Source of the DNA: Melastoma dodecandrum
Lineage: Eukaryota > Streptophyta > Magnoliopsida > Myrtales > Melastomataceae
Length of the DNA stretch: 64,000 bases
NCBI GenBank assembly: GCA_029817715.1
Contig: JARUPY010000328.1
Location: forward strand, 1 to 64,000
Reading direction: 5' to 3'
In this document: positions 9,197-18,955 of the stretch, in pieces
How the letters are laid out: the number at the start of each line of letters is the position of its first letter
Numbering within the stretch: position 1 is the stretch's first letter
Program-made: the position numbers and the translations under genes
The notes under the pieces: generated by a model
The model's database searches: none
What the model was told of the DNA's origin: nothing
What the model saw: the letters and a program-made list of their open reading frames with translations, nothing else

Positions 9197-10632
9197 TCAC
9201 GCGCGGCCGTCCGTCTCGAGCAGCCGCAGCCAGATCTCGCTGAGCGTGGGGTAGGACGGGACCGCGTGCCAGAGCCGCTGGATCGGCACCTCGCCGACGA
9301 TCGCGATCGTGGCCGAGTGCAGCATCTCGCCGACGTCGTACCCGGCGAAGGTCGCAGCCGATCACGACGTCCGCTCGTCGTCGATCACGAGCTTCGCATG
9401 CCCGACGTAGGCGTCGTCGTGCACGCTCGCGCCCGCGACGGCGGAGATGTCGTACTCGGCGACCCGCACCGTGGTGCCCGCCTTCCGCGCCTGGTCCTCG
9501 GTGAGCCCGACCGACGCGACCTCCGGGTCCGTGAACGCGACCTGCGGCACCGCCGCGTGGTCCGCGGTGGCGGTGTAGCGGGTCCACGGTCCGGTGTCCG
9601 GCGACCCGCCCTGGAACCGCGCCGCGATCACGCGACCGGCCGCGCGCGCCTGGTACTTGCCCTCGTGCGTGAGCAGGGCGCGGCGGTTCACGTCGCCCAC
9701 CGCGTAGAGCCAGGGCTCGTCGGCGTTCGTCGGCGCGTCGACGAGCAGGGTGTCGTCCACGGGCAGCCAGTCGCCGTCGGCGAGGCCGACGGAGGCGAGC
9801 CCCAGGGCCGTCGTGTTCGGCGTGCGGCCCGTCGCGATCAGGATCTCGTCGGCCTCGATGGTCGATCCGCCGTCGAGCGTCGCGGTCACGACCCCGCCGT
9901 CGCGCACGACCTCCGTGATGGAGGTGTTCAGGCGGACGTCCGCCCCCGCTTCCGTGAGCGACTTCGCGACGAGCTCGCCCGCGAACGGCTCCATGCCGCC
10001 GAGCAGCCCGCCGCGGACCACGATCGTCACCGCCGACCCGAGGGAGGTGTACGCCGTCGCCATCTCCGCACCCACCACGCCGCCGCCGAGGATCAGGAGC
10101 CGGGCGGGCACCGAGGTCGCGGAGGTCGCCTCGCGGGACGTCCACGGCTTCGCGTCCGCGAGCCCGTCGATCGGCGGGATCAGCGCGGAGCTGCCGGTTG
10201 AGACGGCGACCGCGGCCCGAGCCGTGAGCACGGTCTCCGTGCCGTCGTCCGCGGTGACGACGACGCGCTTCACGCCGTCGAGCCGCGCGGTGCCCGCGCA
10301 CGAGCGCGGATGCCGGCGGAGTCCATCCACGCGACCTGCCCGCCGTCGTCGTAGTTCGAGACCGTCGTGTCGCGCCGGGCGAACACCCCGGCCGGGTCGA
10401 TCGTGCCGGTCACCGCCTGCGTCGCGCCGGCGACGTGCTCCACGGCGCGGAGCGCGGTCCCGGGCCGGAGCAGCGCCTTCGACGGCATGCAGGCCCAGTA
10501 GGAGCACTCGCCGCCGACGAGCCCGTTCTCGACGATCACCGCCGAGAGGCCCTGCTTGTGCGCGTAGTCCGCGACGTTCTCCCCGACGGCGCCCGCACCG
10601 ATCACGATGAGGTCGTAGGTCGTCTCGGCCAT
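9197..10632 (-). CDS. Pyridine-nucleotide-disulphide oxidoreductase, mercuric-reductase-like (two frameshifts)
   Basis: A flavoprotein of about 478 residues. The FAD fold is DLIVIGAGAVGENVADYA; the redox disulphide is GGECSYWACMPSKALLRP (C-x4-C); the NAD(P) fold is LLILGGGVVGAEMATAY; the second FAD motif is LYAVGDVNRRALLTHEGKYQ; and the dimerisation domain has VAFTDPEVASVGLTEDQA. The CSYWACMPSK disulphide is typical of the mercuric-reductase-like group of dihydrolipoamide dehydrogenases in actinobacteria, mostly of unknown substrate. The C-terminal Cys pair of true MerA is absent. Frame breaks are near 10285 and 9360. The ATG at 10632 has an RBS-like GGGAGC upstream. Confidence 0.82.
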
Positions 10633-10717
10633 GTGCGCTCCCTGCTGGTCCCGACCGTGCTGAATGCGATCGGGGGCACGGTAGCCGTGCGCGGTCCGGG
10701 ACCTGCTGGGTGCCGGG

Positions 10718-11569
10718 TCAGCGCCTCCTGGACGAGGCGGTGAGCGCCCCGACGAGCCGGAGGATCGTCGACTGGTAGCCCGGCACGTCGTCGGGGGACG
10801 CGGGCGCGAACATCGTGATGCCCGCCCCCACGACGGTCCGGCCCTCGGCAGCGGCGGCGATGCCGGCCGTCGTGTCGGCGAGGGAGGTGCCGAACGGCTG
10901 CGGATCCGTGACGCCGTCGAACTCGCCCGGGTCGAGCACGTCCAGATCGACGTGGAGGTACACCTCGTCGACGTCGAGCGCGTCCACGGCGGCACCGAGG
11001 CGGGTCGCGACCGCGTCCGCGCCGACGACCGAGATCCCGGCGGTCGCGACGTACGCGGCCTCGTCGTCGTCCATGTTCCGCGTGCCGGCGAGCACGACGC
11101 GGCGCGGGTCGACGGGCGTCTCGGCAGTCAGGCCCTCCGCGCCCTCGCCGAGCAGCGCCCGGAGGACCATGCCGCAGAACGCGCCGCTCGGGCTCGAGTC
11201 GGGGGTGTTCAGGTCGGGGTGGGCGTCGAACCAGACGAGGCCCAGGCGCACGCCGCGGTCCGCCGCGGAGCGGGCCGCGCGCTCCACCGCGGCGAGCTCC
11301 ACCCCGCAGTCGCCGCCGATCACGACCGGCAGGTCGCCCTCCGCGATCCCTCCGAGGGCGTCCCGGAGGCGCTCGCGCACCGTGGCGACGGAGGAGTAGC
11401 GGTGGACCCCGGTGCCGACCGCGTCGCCCGCGCCGAGCGGCACGTCGACGGTGAGCGTCGCGGTCGACGGCAGGTCGCCGCGGATCGCCTCCGCCCCGTC
11501 GATGAGCCGCAGCGCGCGACTCGATGAGGATCCCTGCCACTGCGGCACAACGACGAACCTGGCCGGCAT
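10718..11569 (-). CDS. Arginase/agmatinase-family ureohydrolase
   Basis: Intact, 283 residues from the ATG at 11569 (an in-frame start at 11644 would add a tail running into a dyad, so I prefer the shorter one). Metal-ligand motifs of the family are present: GGDCGVEL in place of the usual GGDH, WFDAHPDLNTP (D-A-H-x-D) and HVDLDVLDPGEF (D-x-D-x-x-D). The first motif has Cys where His normally binds one Mn ion, seen also in some divergent family members, so activity on arginine or agmatine is uncertain. Formiminoglutamase-like activity is equally possible. Confidence 0.75.
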   Translation of the reverse strand: MPARFVVVPQWQGSSSSRALRLIDGAEAIRGDLPSTATLTVDVPLGAGDAVGTGVHRYSSVATVRERLRDALGGIAEGDLPVVIGGDCGVELAAVERAARSAADRGVRLGLVWFDAHPDLNTPDSSPSGAFCGMVLRALLGEGAEGLTAETPVDPRRVVLAGTRNMDDDEAAYVATAGISVVGADAVATRLGAAVDALDVDEVYLHVDLDVLDPGEFDGVTDPQPFGTSLADTTAGIAAAAEGRTVVGAGITMFAPASPDDVPGYQSTILRLVGALTASSRRR

Positions 11570-11621
11570 GGGGTCAGAGCCTAATTCCGCCGAGCCCTCG
11601 CGGATCCGCAGATCCTTCGCG

Positions 11622-11693
11622 GTTCCGCATTTCCTCCCCGACACGCCGTCCGCGGTCGCTCCCCGACGGCGTGTCCGGGAGGAACTGCGGAAC
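11622..11693. repeat. Long inverted repeat, 29-bp arms
   Basis: Arms 11622-11650 and 11665-11693 match at 27 of 29 positions around a 14-base loop; outer bases (GATCCTTCGCG and CGAACCGGATC) extend the pairing weakly. It lies between the 5' end of the arginase-family gene and the 3' end of the next minus-strand gene, so it can act as a terminator for the latter. It does not share sequence with the GTAGG dyads. Confidence 0.7.
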
Positions 11694-11704
11694 GGCGAAC
11701 CGGA

Positions 11705-12052
11705 TCAGCGCTTGGGGCGGGTGTCGCACTCGCGGCAGATGACCCGCGTCGAGTGCGGCGAGATCCCGGCCGGCGTCATCGCGTAGAACGGCACCTCGTA
11801 CATGCTGACGCGGTTGCAGCGGTCGCACGTGTCGCCCGTCCGCTTCGCATCGCCGTTCGTGATGGTCGCCTTCGCGGCGGGGCGCGTCTCGCAGACGCAG
11901 AAGACGCGTTCCCCGACCTGGCGGGGCCCGTCCATGGTGAGGACGAAGAGGGCGACGCTGAAGACGCCCTCCCGACGGCAGCGCGTGCACACGGCGTCGA
12001 GCGGCACGGGGCTGCCGGAGACGACGGAGGAGGTGGTGCGGGACTCGGCCAT
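11705..12052 (-). CDS. Zinc-ribbon protein, unknown function
   Basis: Intact, 115 residues, starting MAESRTTSSVVSGSPVPLD. It carries four C-x-x-C or C-x-C elements: CTRC, CVC, CDRC and CREC, arranged as two likely zinc ribbons separated by a beta-rich stretch (GVFSVALFVLTMDGPRQVG and EVPFYAMTPAGIS). The tail is CDTRPKR. No catalytic motif is visible. Such proteins may bind nucleic acid or a protein partner, but nothing here shows which. It is divergent from the hydrolase at 12240, with a 7-bp GTTCGCC/GGCGAAC hairpin at 12104-12120 in the shared upstream DNA. Confidence 0.7.
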   Translation of the reverse strand: MAESRTTSSVVSGSPVPLDAVCTRCRREGVFSVALFVLTMDGPRQVGERVFCVCETRPAAKATITNGDAKRTGDTCDRCNRVSMYEVPFYAMTPAGISPHSTRVICRECDTRPKR

Positions 12053-12239
12053 GGCTGTACGGTTCACCCCGCCCCGATCCGGGGCTCGCGCCACACCCTG
12101 TGCGTTCGCCGTGGGCGAACAGCCGTCCTTCCGCAGGTGCGAATCGGGGCTGCGTTCTTCGTGCACACCGGGGTGTCGTCGCCTGGATCCCGCCGGTGTG
12201 CGCTTCCCCGACGTCGCACCTCCGTGCTCCACTGGTCGC

Positions 12240-13018
12240 GTGGAAACCGCAGCATCGGCCGACGGCACGCCAATCGCCTGGACGGGCGTGGGGGAGGGGC
12301 TCCCCGTGGTCATCGTCGGCGGGGCCTTCTCGACCTCCGACGCCGGCCTGCCGCTCGCACGAGCGCTCGCCGACCGCGGCCTCCGCGGCATCGCGATCGA
12401 CCGCAGGGCGCGCGCCGCGAGCGGCGACACGAGCCCGTACTCGCCCGCGCGGGAGGCCGAGGACCTGACCGCGGTGATCGAGGCCGTCGGCGGTCGGGCG
12501 GCGGTGCTCGGCCACTCCTCCGGCGCCGTCCTGTCCCTGTTCGCCGCCGCGGAGGGCGCCCCGATCTCGCACCTGTTCCTCTCGGAGCCGCCGTTCCACT
12601 TCGGCGTCGAGTCGACCGCGCCCGACCTGCCGGAGCGCCTTCAGGCGGCCGTCGACGAGGGCCGGCCGGAGGACGCGGTCGTGTCGTTCCAGCGCGACGC
12701 GGTCGGACTGCCCGACGCGGTCATCGAGCAGATCAGGAGCAGCCCGATGTTCGCGGGCCTGGTGCCGCTCGCGCAGTCGGTCGTCTACGACGCGCTGCTC
12801 ACGCGCGAGCTCGACAGCCCGACGGCGGCGATGACCGGCGTCGGGATGCCGGTGACGATCCTCCGCGGCGAGCCGACGTACCCGTTCCTGGTCCGGGCGG
12901 CCGAGCGCCTCGCGGAGGCGATGCCGACCGCGGAGCTGCTGGTCGTGCCGGAGTCGCACGACCACGGCGTCGACCCGGAGGGCAACCGCGCGGGAGGGTC
13001 GCCGCCCGCCTGCATTGA
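12240..13018 (+). CDS. Alpha/beta hydrolase (frameshift near the end)
   Basis: The protein runs from GTG 12240 (ETAASADGTPIAWTGVGEG). The nucleophile elbow is LGHSSGAVLSLFAA (G-H-S-S-G); the oxyanion region is VVIVGGAFST, where classic HG is replaced by GG; and the final His is in PESHDHGVDPEG. A frame change near 12990 is needed to reach RVAARLH and the TGA at 13016-13018. About 259 residues, family-typical. It may be a small esterase or a cofactor-free haloperoxidase-like enzyme. A GTAGG dyad begins five bases after the stop. Confidence 0.75.
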
Positions 13019-13022
13019 CCTT

Positions 13023-13055
13023 CCGTTTTGTAGGACGCGGCGTCCTACGAAACGG
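13023..13055. terminator. GTAGG dyad, copy 2
   Basis: Arms CCGTTTTGTAGGACGC and GCGTCCTACGAAACGG (one mismatch in 16) with essentially no spacer base, so the real loop is formed by the innermost GC pairs. It lies between two plus-strand genes, starting five bases after a stop and ending eleven bases before the next GTG. The arms are nearly identical to those at 59277. Confidence 0.75.
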
Positions 13056-13065
13056 AGATTGGGCC

Positions 13066-13768
13066 GTGCAGGAACCCGGATTCGTCATCCCGCTGTGGGC
13101 GGACCTGACCGCCGTCGCGCTCGGCGGCGTCCAGGGCGCGCTGTTCGCCTCCGGCTTCCGCGGGCAGCGGCGCCTCGATCTGCTCGGCGTCGTGGTCATC
13201 GGCATCGTGATCGGGATGGGTGGCGGTCTGATCCGCGACCTCCTGCTCGGTGTCGCGCCGGCGACGCTGCAGAGCGACTGGTACCTGATCACGGCGGTCG
13301 TCTCGTCGCTCATCGGGATGCTCCTGTCCCGCCCGCTGCAGCGGCTGAATGCGGTGATCGTCGGCCTCGACGCCGTCGTGATCGGGCTGTTCGCGGCGTT
13401 CGGCACCAGCAAGGCGCTCGCGTTCGGGATGCCGGTCGTGCCCGCCGTCTTCGTCGGCACGGTCGCCGCGGTCGGCGGCGGCGTGCTCCGGGACGTGATC
13501 ATGGGGCTGCCGGTCGCGGTGATGCACGTCGGGTCGCTCTACGCGGTGGCTGCGGCCGGCGGCTCGGCGGTGCTGGCCGTCCTCCACCTCGGCGGGGTCG
13601 CGCTGGCCGGTTCGCCGCGGTGATCGGCGTGGTGGTGGCCGCGGTCGTGCGGCTGCTCGCCGTCGTCTTCGACCTGTCGCTCCCGGAGCAGCGGTGCTGT
13701 ACCGGAGGCGCGTCGCGGTCGAGACCGGCCTCATCCCGGTGATCCGGAAGGGCGACGACGGGGTCTAG
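13066..13768 (+). CDS. TRIC/UPF0126 (YicG-type) membrane channel (two frameshifts)
   Basis: Seven hydrophobic helices in two repeats, each with the family glycine motif: GIVIGMGGGLIRDLLLG in the first half and GTVAAVGGGVLRDVIMG in the second. This is the bacterial relative of trimeric intracellular cation channels. The frame is continuous to about 13605, then VIGVVVAAVVRLLAVVFDLSLPEQ follows in another frame, and RRRVAVETGLIPVIRKGDDG in a third, ending with TAG at 13766. Both breaks read as one lost base. Cation transport is inferred from the family. Confidence 0.78.
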
Positions 13769-13777
13769 CCTCGCCCG

Positions 13778-13987
13778 GTGTTCCCTCGTGCCTCCCGCCT
13801 CGGCGTCGCCACGCTCCTCGGGGGCGTGCTCGTCCTCTTCGTGAGCGTCATCGCGCAGCTGGCGACGGACGACGGCCTGCTGCAGACGATCTGGGTCGCC
13901 GTGTCGATCGTCGGCGCGGTCGTGATCGTCGCGGGCATCACGATCCTCATCCGGCACGCCGCGAGGAACGCGCCTCCGGAGGACTGA
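13778..13987 (+). CDS. Small two-helix membrane protein
   Basis: Intact, 69 residues from a GTG nine bases after the TRIC stop. It has two hydrophobic helices (VATLLGGVLVLFVSVIAQL and TIWVAVSIVGAVVIVAGITI) joined by a short polar turn (ATDDGLL) and a basic/acidic tail (RHAARNAPPED). No family is recognised. The closeness to the TRIC gene suggests co-transcription. Confidence 0.55.
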   Translation: MFPRASRLGVATLLGGVLVLFVSVIAQLATDDGLLQTIWVAVSIVGAVVIVAGITILIRHAARNAPPED

Positions 13988-14111
13988 CGCACCCGGGTGA
14001 TCGCTGCGAACGACGACCGAATCCCTCCTCGGCCGGGAACGTTCCGAGGGGATCGCGGGTTGTATGGGGCGTGGGTCACAGCCGGTGGCCCGCAGTGAAG
14101 GAGCCCAACGG

Positions 14112-14583
14112 ATGAGCACCACCGAGACCACCTACGGGAAGACGCCTGAGGCGGTCGCGAAGCTGACGCGGAACCAGTACCTGGTGACGCAGGAGGCCGC
14201 GACGGAGCCCGCGTTCCGGAACGAGTACTGGAACAACCACGACAAGGGCATCTACGTCGACGTCGTCTCCGGCGAGCCCTCTGTTCGCCTCGGCGGACAA
14301 GTACGACAGCGGCTGCGGGTGGCCGAGCTTCACGCGCCCGATCCCCGGCTCCTCCATCGTGGAGAAGCAGGACCGGCAGTTCGGCATGCTCCGTATCGAG
14401 GTCCGCTCCGGCGGCGCTGACAGCCACCTCGGCCACGTGTTCGACGACGGCCCGGTCGCTGAGGGCGGCCTGCGCTACTGCATCAACTCCGCCGCGCTCC
14501 GCTTCGTGCCGGAGTCCGAGCTGGAGGCCCAGGGCTACGGGAAGTACCGCAGCCTGATCGACGACCAGACCAAGGAGTCCTGA
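14112..14583 (+). CDS. msrB: Peptide-methionine (R)-S-oxide reductase
   Basis: Repairs methionine-R-sulfoxide in proteins. The ATG has a good RBS (GAAGGAG). After [11 protein letters not shown] a +1 base near 14285 (CCCTCTG) breaks the frame; the rest continues with [22 protein letters not shown] and the catalytic Cys in [11 protein letters not shown]. The [13 protein letters not shown] segment has no C-x-x-C, so this is the zinc-free type that uses the SGCG Cys as resolving residue. It lies three bases before msrA, giving a repair pair for both sulfoxide epimers. Confidence 0.9.
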
Positions 14584-14586
14584 ACC

Positions 14587-15102
14587 ATGGCGACCGAGAC
14601 CGCGATCCTCGCCGGCGGATGCTTCTGGGGTGCGCAGCAGCTGCTGCGCCGCCGCCCGGGCGTCCTGTCCACCCGCGTCGGCTACTCGGGTGACCCGAGC
14701 ACGCCGGACGCCACCTACCGCCGCCACGGCGACCACGCCGAGGCCGTCGAGATCGTCTTCGACCCGGAGCAGATCTCGTACCGCGACATCCTGGAGTTCT
14801 TCTTCCAGATCCACGACCCGTCGACGCGGAACCGCCAGGGCAACGACATCGGCCGCAGCTACCGCTCGGCGATCTTCTTCACGAGCGAGGCGCAGCACCA
14901 GGTCGCGCTCGACACGATCAAGGACGTCGACGCATCCGGCCTGTGGCCGGGCGCGGTGGTCACCGAGGTCGAGCCCGCCAGCGCGTTCTGGGAGGCGGAG
15001 GAGGAGCACCAGGACTACCTGGAGAAGAACCCCTTCGGCTACACCTGCCACTTCGTCCGCCCGGGCTGGAAGCTGCCGCACCGCGAGCAGCAGCCCGCCT
15101 GA
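14587..15102 (+). CDS. msrA: Peptide-methionine (S)-S-oxide reductase
   Basis: Intact, 171 residues. The catalytic motif GGCFWG puts the active Cys at residue 12; other family motifs are [44 protein letters not shown] and YRSAIFF. It reduces methionine-S-sulfoxide with electrons from thioredoxin. There is no C-terminal Cys cluster, since the end is HREQQPA; resolving cysteines must come from elsewhere (one Cys in YTCHFV). It follows msrB with a 3-base gap, so it is surely co-transcribed. Confidence 0.93.
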   Translation: MATETAILAGGCFWGAQQLLRRRPGVLSTRVGYSGDPSTPDATYRRHGDHAEAVEIVFDPEQISYRDILEFFFQIHDPSTRNRQGNDIGRSYRSAIFFTSEAQHQVALDTIKDVDASGLWPGAVVTEVEPASAFWEAEEEHQDYLEKNPFGYTCHFVRPGWKLPHREQQPA

Positions 15103-15114
15103 TCAGCACCGCAC

Positions 15115-15147
15115 GAAGCGCCCGCCGGCCCCGCCGGCGGGCGCTTC
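15115..15147. terminator. Perfect 15-bp hairpin after msrA
   Basis: Arms GAAGCGCCCGCCGGC and its exact complement with a CCC loop begin twelve bases after the msrA stop. Very GC rich and without a U-tract, as is typical for actinobacterial intrinsic or Rho-assisted terminators. Confidence 0.8.
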
Positions 15148-15205
15148 CGCGTGCCGGGTCGACACCTGCAACCGACGGCAACGTAGGGGCGGCCACACTC
15201 CCTCC

Positions 15206-15340
15206 ATGGCGGCGGAGCTGACACGCACGGAGCACGTCGAGCGGGCGTGCGGCCGGTGCTCGGAGCACATGGAGGCGGTCGAGCTGCGCTCCGGTGCGCT
15301 CGTCTGGCGCTGCTCCTCCTGCCGCCAGCTCGAGATCTGA
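15206..15340 (+). CDS. Small zinc-ribbon peptide
   Basis: 44 residues (MAAELTRTEHVERACGRCSE...). Two C-x-x-C knuckles, CGRC and CSSC, 21 residues apart, form a single treble-clef-like zinc ribbon ending in SCRQLEI. The upstream CTCC contains no strong RBS. Similar short ribbon peptides lie at 18704 and 38521 in this window. Function unknown. Confidence 0.6.
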   Translation: MAAELTRTEHVERACGRCSEHMEAVELRSGALVWRCSSCRQLEI

Positions 15341-15379
15341 CCTGCGGCGCCGTCGGCGCCCCGTCCTAGAGTCGCGTCC

Positions 15380-16471
15380 GTGGCGACCCCCCACCTCCGC
15401 CTCGACGACGCCCGGCGCGTCGCGGTGCGCGCTGCGCTGCTCGACGCCGACCGCCCAGCGACGCCCGTCGAGGTGGCCGAGCAGCTCGGCGCGATCAAGA
15501 TCGACCCGACCGCCGTCATCGCGCCGTGCGAGCACACGATGCTCTGGACGCGCATCGGGTTCGCGTACGAGCCGGGGCAGCTGAAGAAGGCCGTCGAGAC
15601 CGACCGGCTGCTCTACGAGCTCGACGGCGCGTTCCGGCCGACGTCGATCCTCCCGGCCCACCTCGTCGAGCTGCGGCCGTGGACCGAGCGGCCGCAGCTG
15701 CGCGAGTGGGTCGAGGCGAACGCGGCCTTCCGGCGCGACGTCCTCGCGCGGCTCCGGGCGGAGGGTCCGCTGCTCGCCTCCGCGATCCCGGACACGGCCG
15801 CCGTGGCGCGCTCGAACGACAGCGGCTGGTGGAGCGACAACCAGGTGCCCCGGATGCTGGAGGTGCTGTCCCTGCGCGGCGAGGTGGCCGTCGCGCGGCG
15901 GGAAGGGCGCAACCGCGTCTGGGACGTGGCCGAACGGGTGTACCCGGGGCAGGCGACGCCGACGCCGGAGGAGGCGCGGCGGGTCCTGTCCGAGCGTCGA
16001 CTCCGCGCCGCGGGCGTCGCGCGGCACTCGGCGCGGACGCCGGTGCGCGACGTCGGGGAGCCGGTCGACGTCGGGGGGCTGCCGGGCACCTGGCGGGTCG
16101 ATCCGGAGGCGCTCGCCGCGCTGGACGACGACCCGGGCGGCCGGGTCGCGTTCCTGAACCCCTACGACGGGATGCTCGCCGACCGGAAGCGGCTCGAGGC
16201 GCTGTTCGGCTTCACGTACGTCCTCGAGCAGTTCAAGCCGAAGGCGCAGCGCCGGTACGGCCTGTTCGCGCACCCGATCCTCATCGGCGAACGGTTCGCA
16301 GGGCTGCTCGAGGCGACCGCGGACCGCAAGGAGGGCGAGCTGCACGTGCAGGCCGTCCACGAGCTCGTCCCGTTCGAGGAGGAGGAGCGCGAGCTGGTCC
16401 GCCAGGAGGTCCTCGACCTGTCGCGCTGGCTCGGCCTGCCGCTCAGCGAGACGAGCGACGTCGAGCGTTAG
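15380..16471 (+). CDS. YcaQ/AlkX-type winged-helix DNA glycosylase
   Basis: Intact, 363 residues, GTG start. The N-terminus (LRLDDARRVAVRAALL), LGAIKIDPTAVIAPCEHTMLW and the glutamine-containing EQFKPKAQRRYGLFAHP motif are those of the HTH_42 family; members such as E. coli YcaQ and Streptomyces AlkZ unhook DNA crosslinks or excise alkylated bases. The catalytic QxQ/QxD-type residues of that family would be near LGAIKID, where a Gln precedes (AEQLGAIKID). Its stop interlocks with the convergent kup stop. Confidence 0.75.
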   Translation: MATPHLRLDDARRVAVRAALLDADRPATPVEVAEQLGAIKIDPTAVIAPCEHTMLWTRIGFAYEPGQLKKAVETDRLLYELDGAFRPTSILPAHLVELRPWTERPQLREWVEANAAFRRDVLARLRAEGPLLASAIPDTAAVARSNDSGWWSDNQVPRMLEVLSLRGEVAVARREGRNRVWDVAERVYPGQATPTPEEARRVLSERRLRAAGVARHSARTPVRDVGEPVDVGGLPGTWRVDPEALAALDDDPGGRVAFLNPYDGMLADRKRLEALFGFTYVLEQFKPKAQRRYGLFAHPILIGERFAGLLEATADRKEGELHVQAVHELVPFEEEERELVRQEVLDLSRWLGLPLSETSDVER

Positions 16472-18502
16472 ATGTCGACGTCGCTGCCCATCGTCACCGT
16501 GCGGTCGGACGGCAGCTGGAACCGGGCGGCCGGGTCGGCGGCGTTGTGCGCGATGCCCACGAAGAGGCCCTTGCGCCACCGCGCCATGCCGGTGGCTCGC
16601 GTCCGGCGGATCGCTCCGCGCGAGATGAAGAACGACGCCTGGTCCATCGCCTCCGGGGCGAGGTCGAGCACGTCGGTCACGCACGCGGCGCGGAGGGCGC
16701 CGGGCACGTCGGGCGACTCCGAGAACCCGAATCGGACCGTCAGGTGCTCGATCCCGTCGTCCGAGTACCCGAGCTCGTCGTAGGAGAACCGCTTCTCGCG
16801 CGGCACCTGCGGGATCCCGATCACCTCGATGGAGATCACGATGACGCGCTCGTGCAGCACGTGGTTGTGGTCGACGTTCGCGCGGAGCGCCAGCGGCACG
16901 GTCTCGCGGTTCGGGTGGGGGAAACACCGCGACGCCCGGCACGCGCGTCAGGTGCTGGGTGCGGACCTCGTCGACGAAGTCCGCGAGCGAGCCCTCCTTC
17001 TCCCGCCGGTCGTCGGAGACGAGCTGGCGTCCCCGCCGCCAGGTCGTCATGACGAGGATCACCGCGGCGGCGATGAGCAGCGGCACCCACCCGCCGTGCG
17101 CGATCTTGGAGAGGTTGCCGGACAGGAAGGTGACCTCCAGGCCGCCGAACGCGATCGCCGCGAGCGCGATCTTCCACGGCCGCCAGCGCCAGAGCAGCGG
17201 CGCGACGGTGAGCAGCAGCACCGTGTCGACCACGAGCGCGCCGGTCACCGAGACGCCGTACGCCGTCGCGAGGCGGGCGGAGGAGCCGAACGCGAACATG
17301 AGCGCGAGCACGCCGAGGAACAGCAGCCCGTTCACGACCGGCAGGTAGATCTGCCCGCTCTCCTGCTTCGACGTCTGGCGGACGGTGAGGGGAGGCAGCA
17401 GCCCGAGCTGCACCGCCTGGCGGGAGAGCGAGAAGGCGCCGGAGATCACCGCCTGGCTCGCGATGATCGTCGCGACGGTCGCGAGCACGACGACGGGCAG
17501 CTGCAGCCCCTGCGGGAACAGCAGCAGGAACGGGTTGCTGCGCGCCGACGACTGCCGGAGGACCAGGGCGGCCTGCCCGAGGTAGTTCAGCGTCAGGGCG
17601 GGGAACACCACGAAGAACCACGCCCGGCGGATCGGGGATCGCCCGAAGTGGCCCATGTCCGCGTAGAGCGCCTCCGCGCCCGTGATCACGAGCACGACCG
17701 CACCCATCGCGACGAAGGCGATCGCGGGGTGCGCGACGACGAACACGACCGCCCAGGACGGCGAGAGCCCGAGCAGCACGGAGGGGTGCTGCACGACCTC
17801 CACGAGGCCCGCGGCGGCGATGACCGCGAACCACAGCACCATCACGGGCCCGAACAGGTTGCCGACCCGGCCCGTGCCGAAGCGCTGGACGAAGAACAGC
17901 ACGGTGAGGATCACCGCGGCGATCAGGAGGGTGAGGTGGCCGATCGCCGGTGCCGCGACCTGCACGCCCTCCACGGCGGACAGCACGCTGATCGCGGGCG
18001 TGATGATCGAGTCGCCGTAGAACAGGGCGACGCCGACGATCCCGACGACGAGGAAGCCCGCGGTGGCGCGGGCGCGGTGCTTGTGCAGGCGCTGCGACAG
18101 CGCCGCCAGCGCCATGATGCCGCCCTCGCCGTTGTTGTCGGCACGCATGACGACGCCGAGGTACTTGACGGTGACGATGACCGTGATGCTCCAGAACATC
18201 AGCGAGACCCCGCCGTAGACGTCGCCCTCGGTCGCCTTGACCACGCCGTTGTCGATCGTGAAGACCGTCTTCAGCGTGTACAGCGGGCTGGTGCCGATGT
18301 CGCCGAAGACGACGCCGAGCGCTGCGAGGCCCATCGCGACGAGCCCCTTCCTCGCCGCGCCGCCGCGCCGGTCCGACTCGTCCGCGGCGGGAGGGCCGGG
18401 CTCCGCGGACTCGGGATCGGCCGGCTCCGCGACGGTCGTGCCCGGCGCCCCGTCGTCGGGCTCCGCGGGCGCGGTCCACTCCGGCTCCGTCGAGCGGCTC
18501 AT
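16468..18502 (-). CDS. kup: Low-affinity potassium transporter Kup
   Basis: About 678 residues. After an acidic 50-residue N-terminal tail, the KUP domain begins ALGVVFGDIGTSPLYTLK (GDIGTSPLY signature) and has twelve membrane helices, with GDSIITPAISVLSAVEG and YADMGHFGR also diagnostic. A cytoplasmic C-terminal domain follows (FSYDELGYSDDGIEHLTVRF...). A +1 base near 16918, next to GGGGG, splits the domain between VAVFP and HPNRETVPL. Kup imports K+ with protons. Its stop overlaps that of the convergent glycosylase by four bases. Confidence 0.93.
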
Positions 18503-18703
18503 CCTGCCGTCGCCTCCTCTGGCCCGGGACGGTCGGCGCGGTCCGGCTCGTCCGGGAGCGGTCGACCTCCGTGAGGCTACGACCTGCCGGCCGGGAGGAC
18601 GCGCCGCCTGCGGACCGGTCAGCAGGGCGCCGAGCGAACGGTGCCTCCGGAATTCGTGCACGGGGGATTCCCGGTCTGCACGCATCTGCCTATCCTCACT
18701 TCC

Positions 18704-18853
18704 ATGGGCCACCGTATGGACAAGCAGCACGAGGGCGTCGACCGCGACGACCGTCACTGCCCCTCCTGCGGCACGCTGATGAAGCCGGTGGGTCTCCTCC
18801 GCTCGGGTGAGATCGTGAGCCGCTGCCCCGCGTGCAAGCAGGTGGCGATCTAG
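18704..18853 (+). CDS. Small zinc-ribbon peptide
   Basis: 49 residues starting MGHRMDKQHEGVDRDDRHCP. Two knuckles, CPSC and CPAC, are 21 residues apart with GTLMKPVGLLRSGEIVSR between, a compact zinc ribbon ending CKQVAI. The upstream TATCCT eight bases before the ATG looks like a -10 box, which would make this a leaderless mRNA; that is weakly supported. The design matches the peptides at 15206 and 38521. Confidence 0.6.
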   Translation: MGHRMDKQHEGVDRDDRHCPSCGTLMKPVGLLRSGEIVSRCPACKQVAI

Positions 18854-18955
18854 GCTCCGCTGCCTGTCCCTGGTGTTCCCAGGATCGCGGCGGTACTGCC
18901 GGCCCTCGGGGCCGCGGACGAGCATGGTCGGCATGCAGCAGATGGATGTCCTCCG

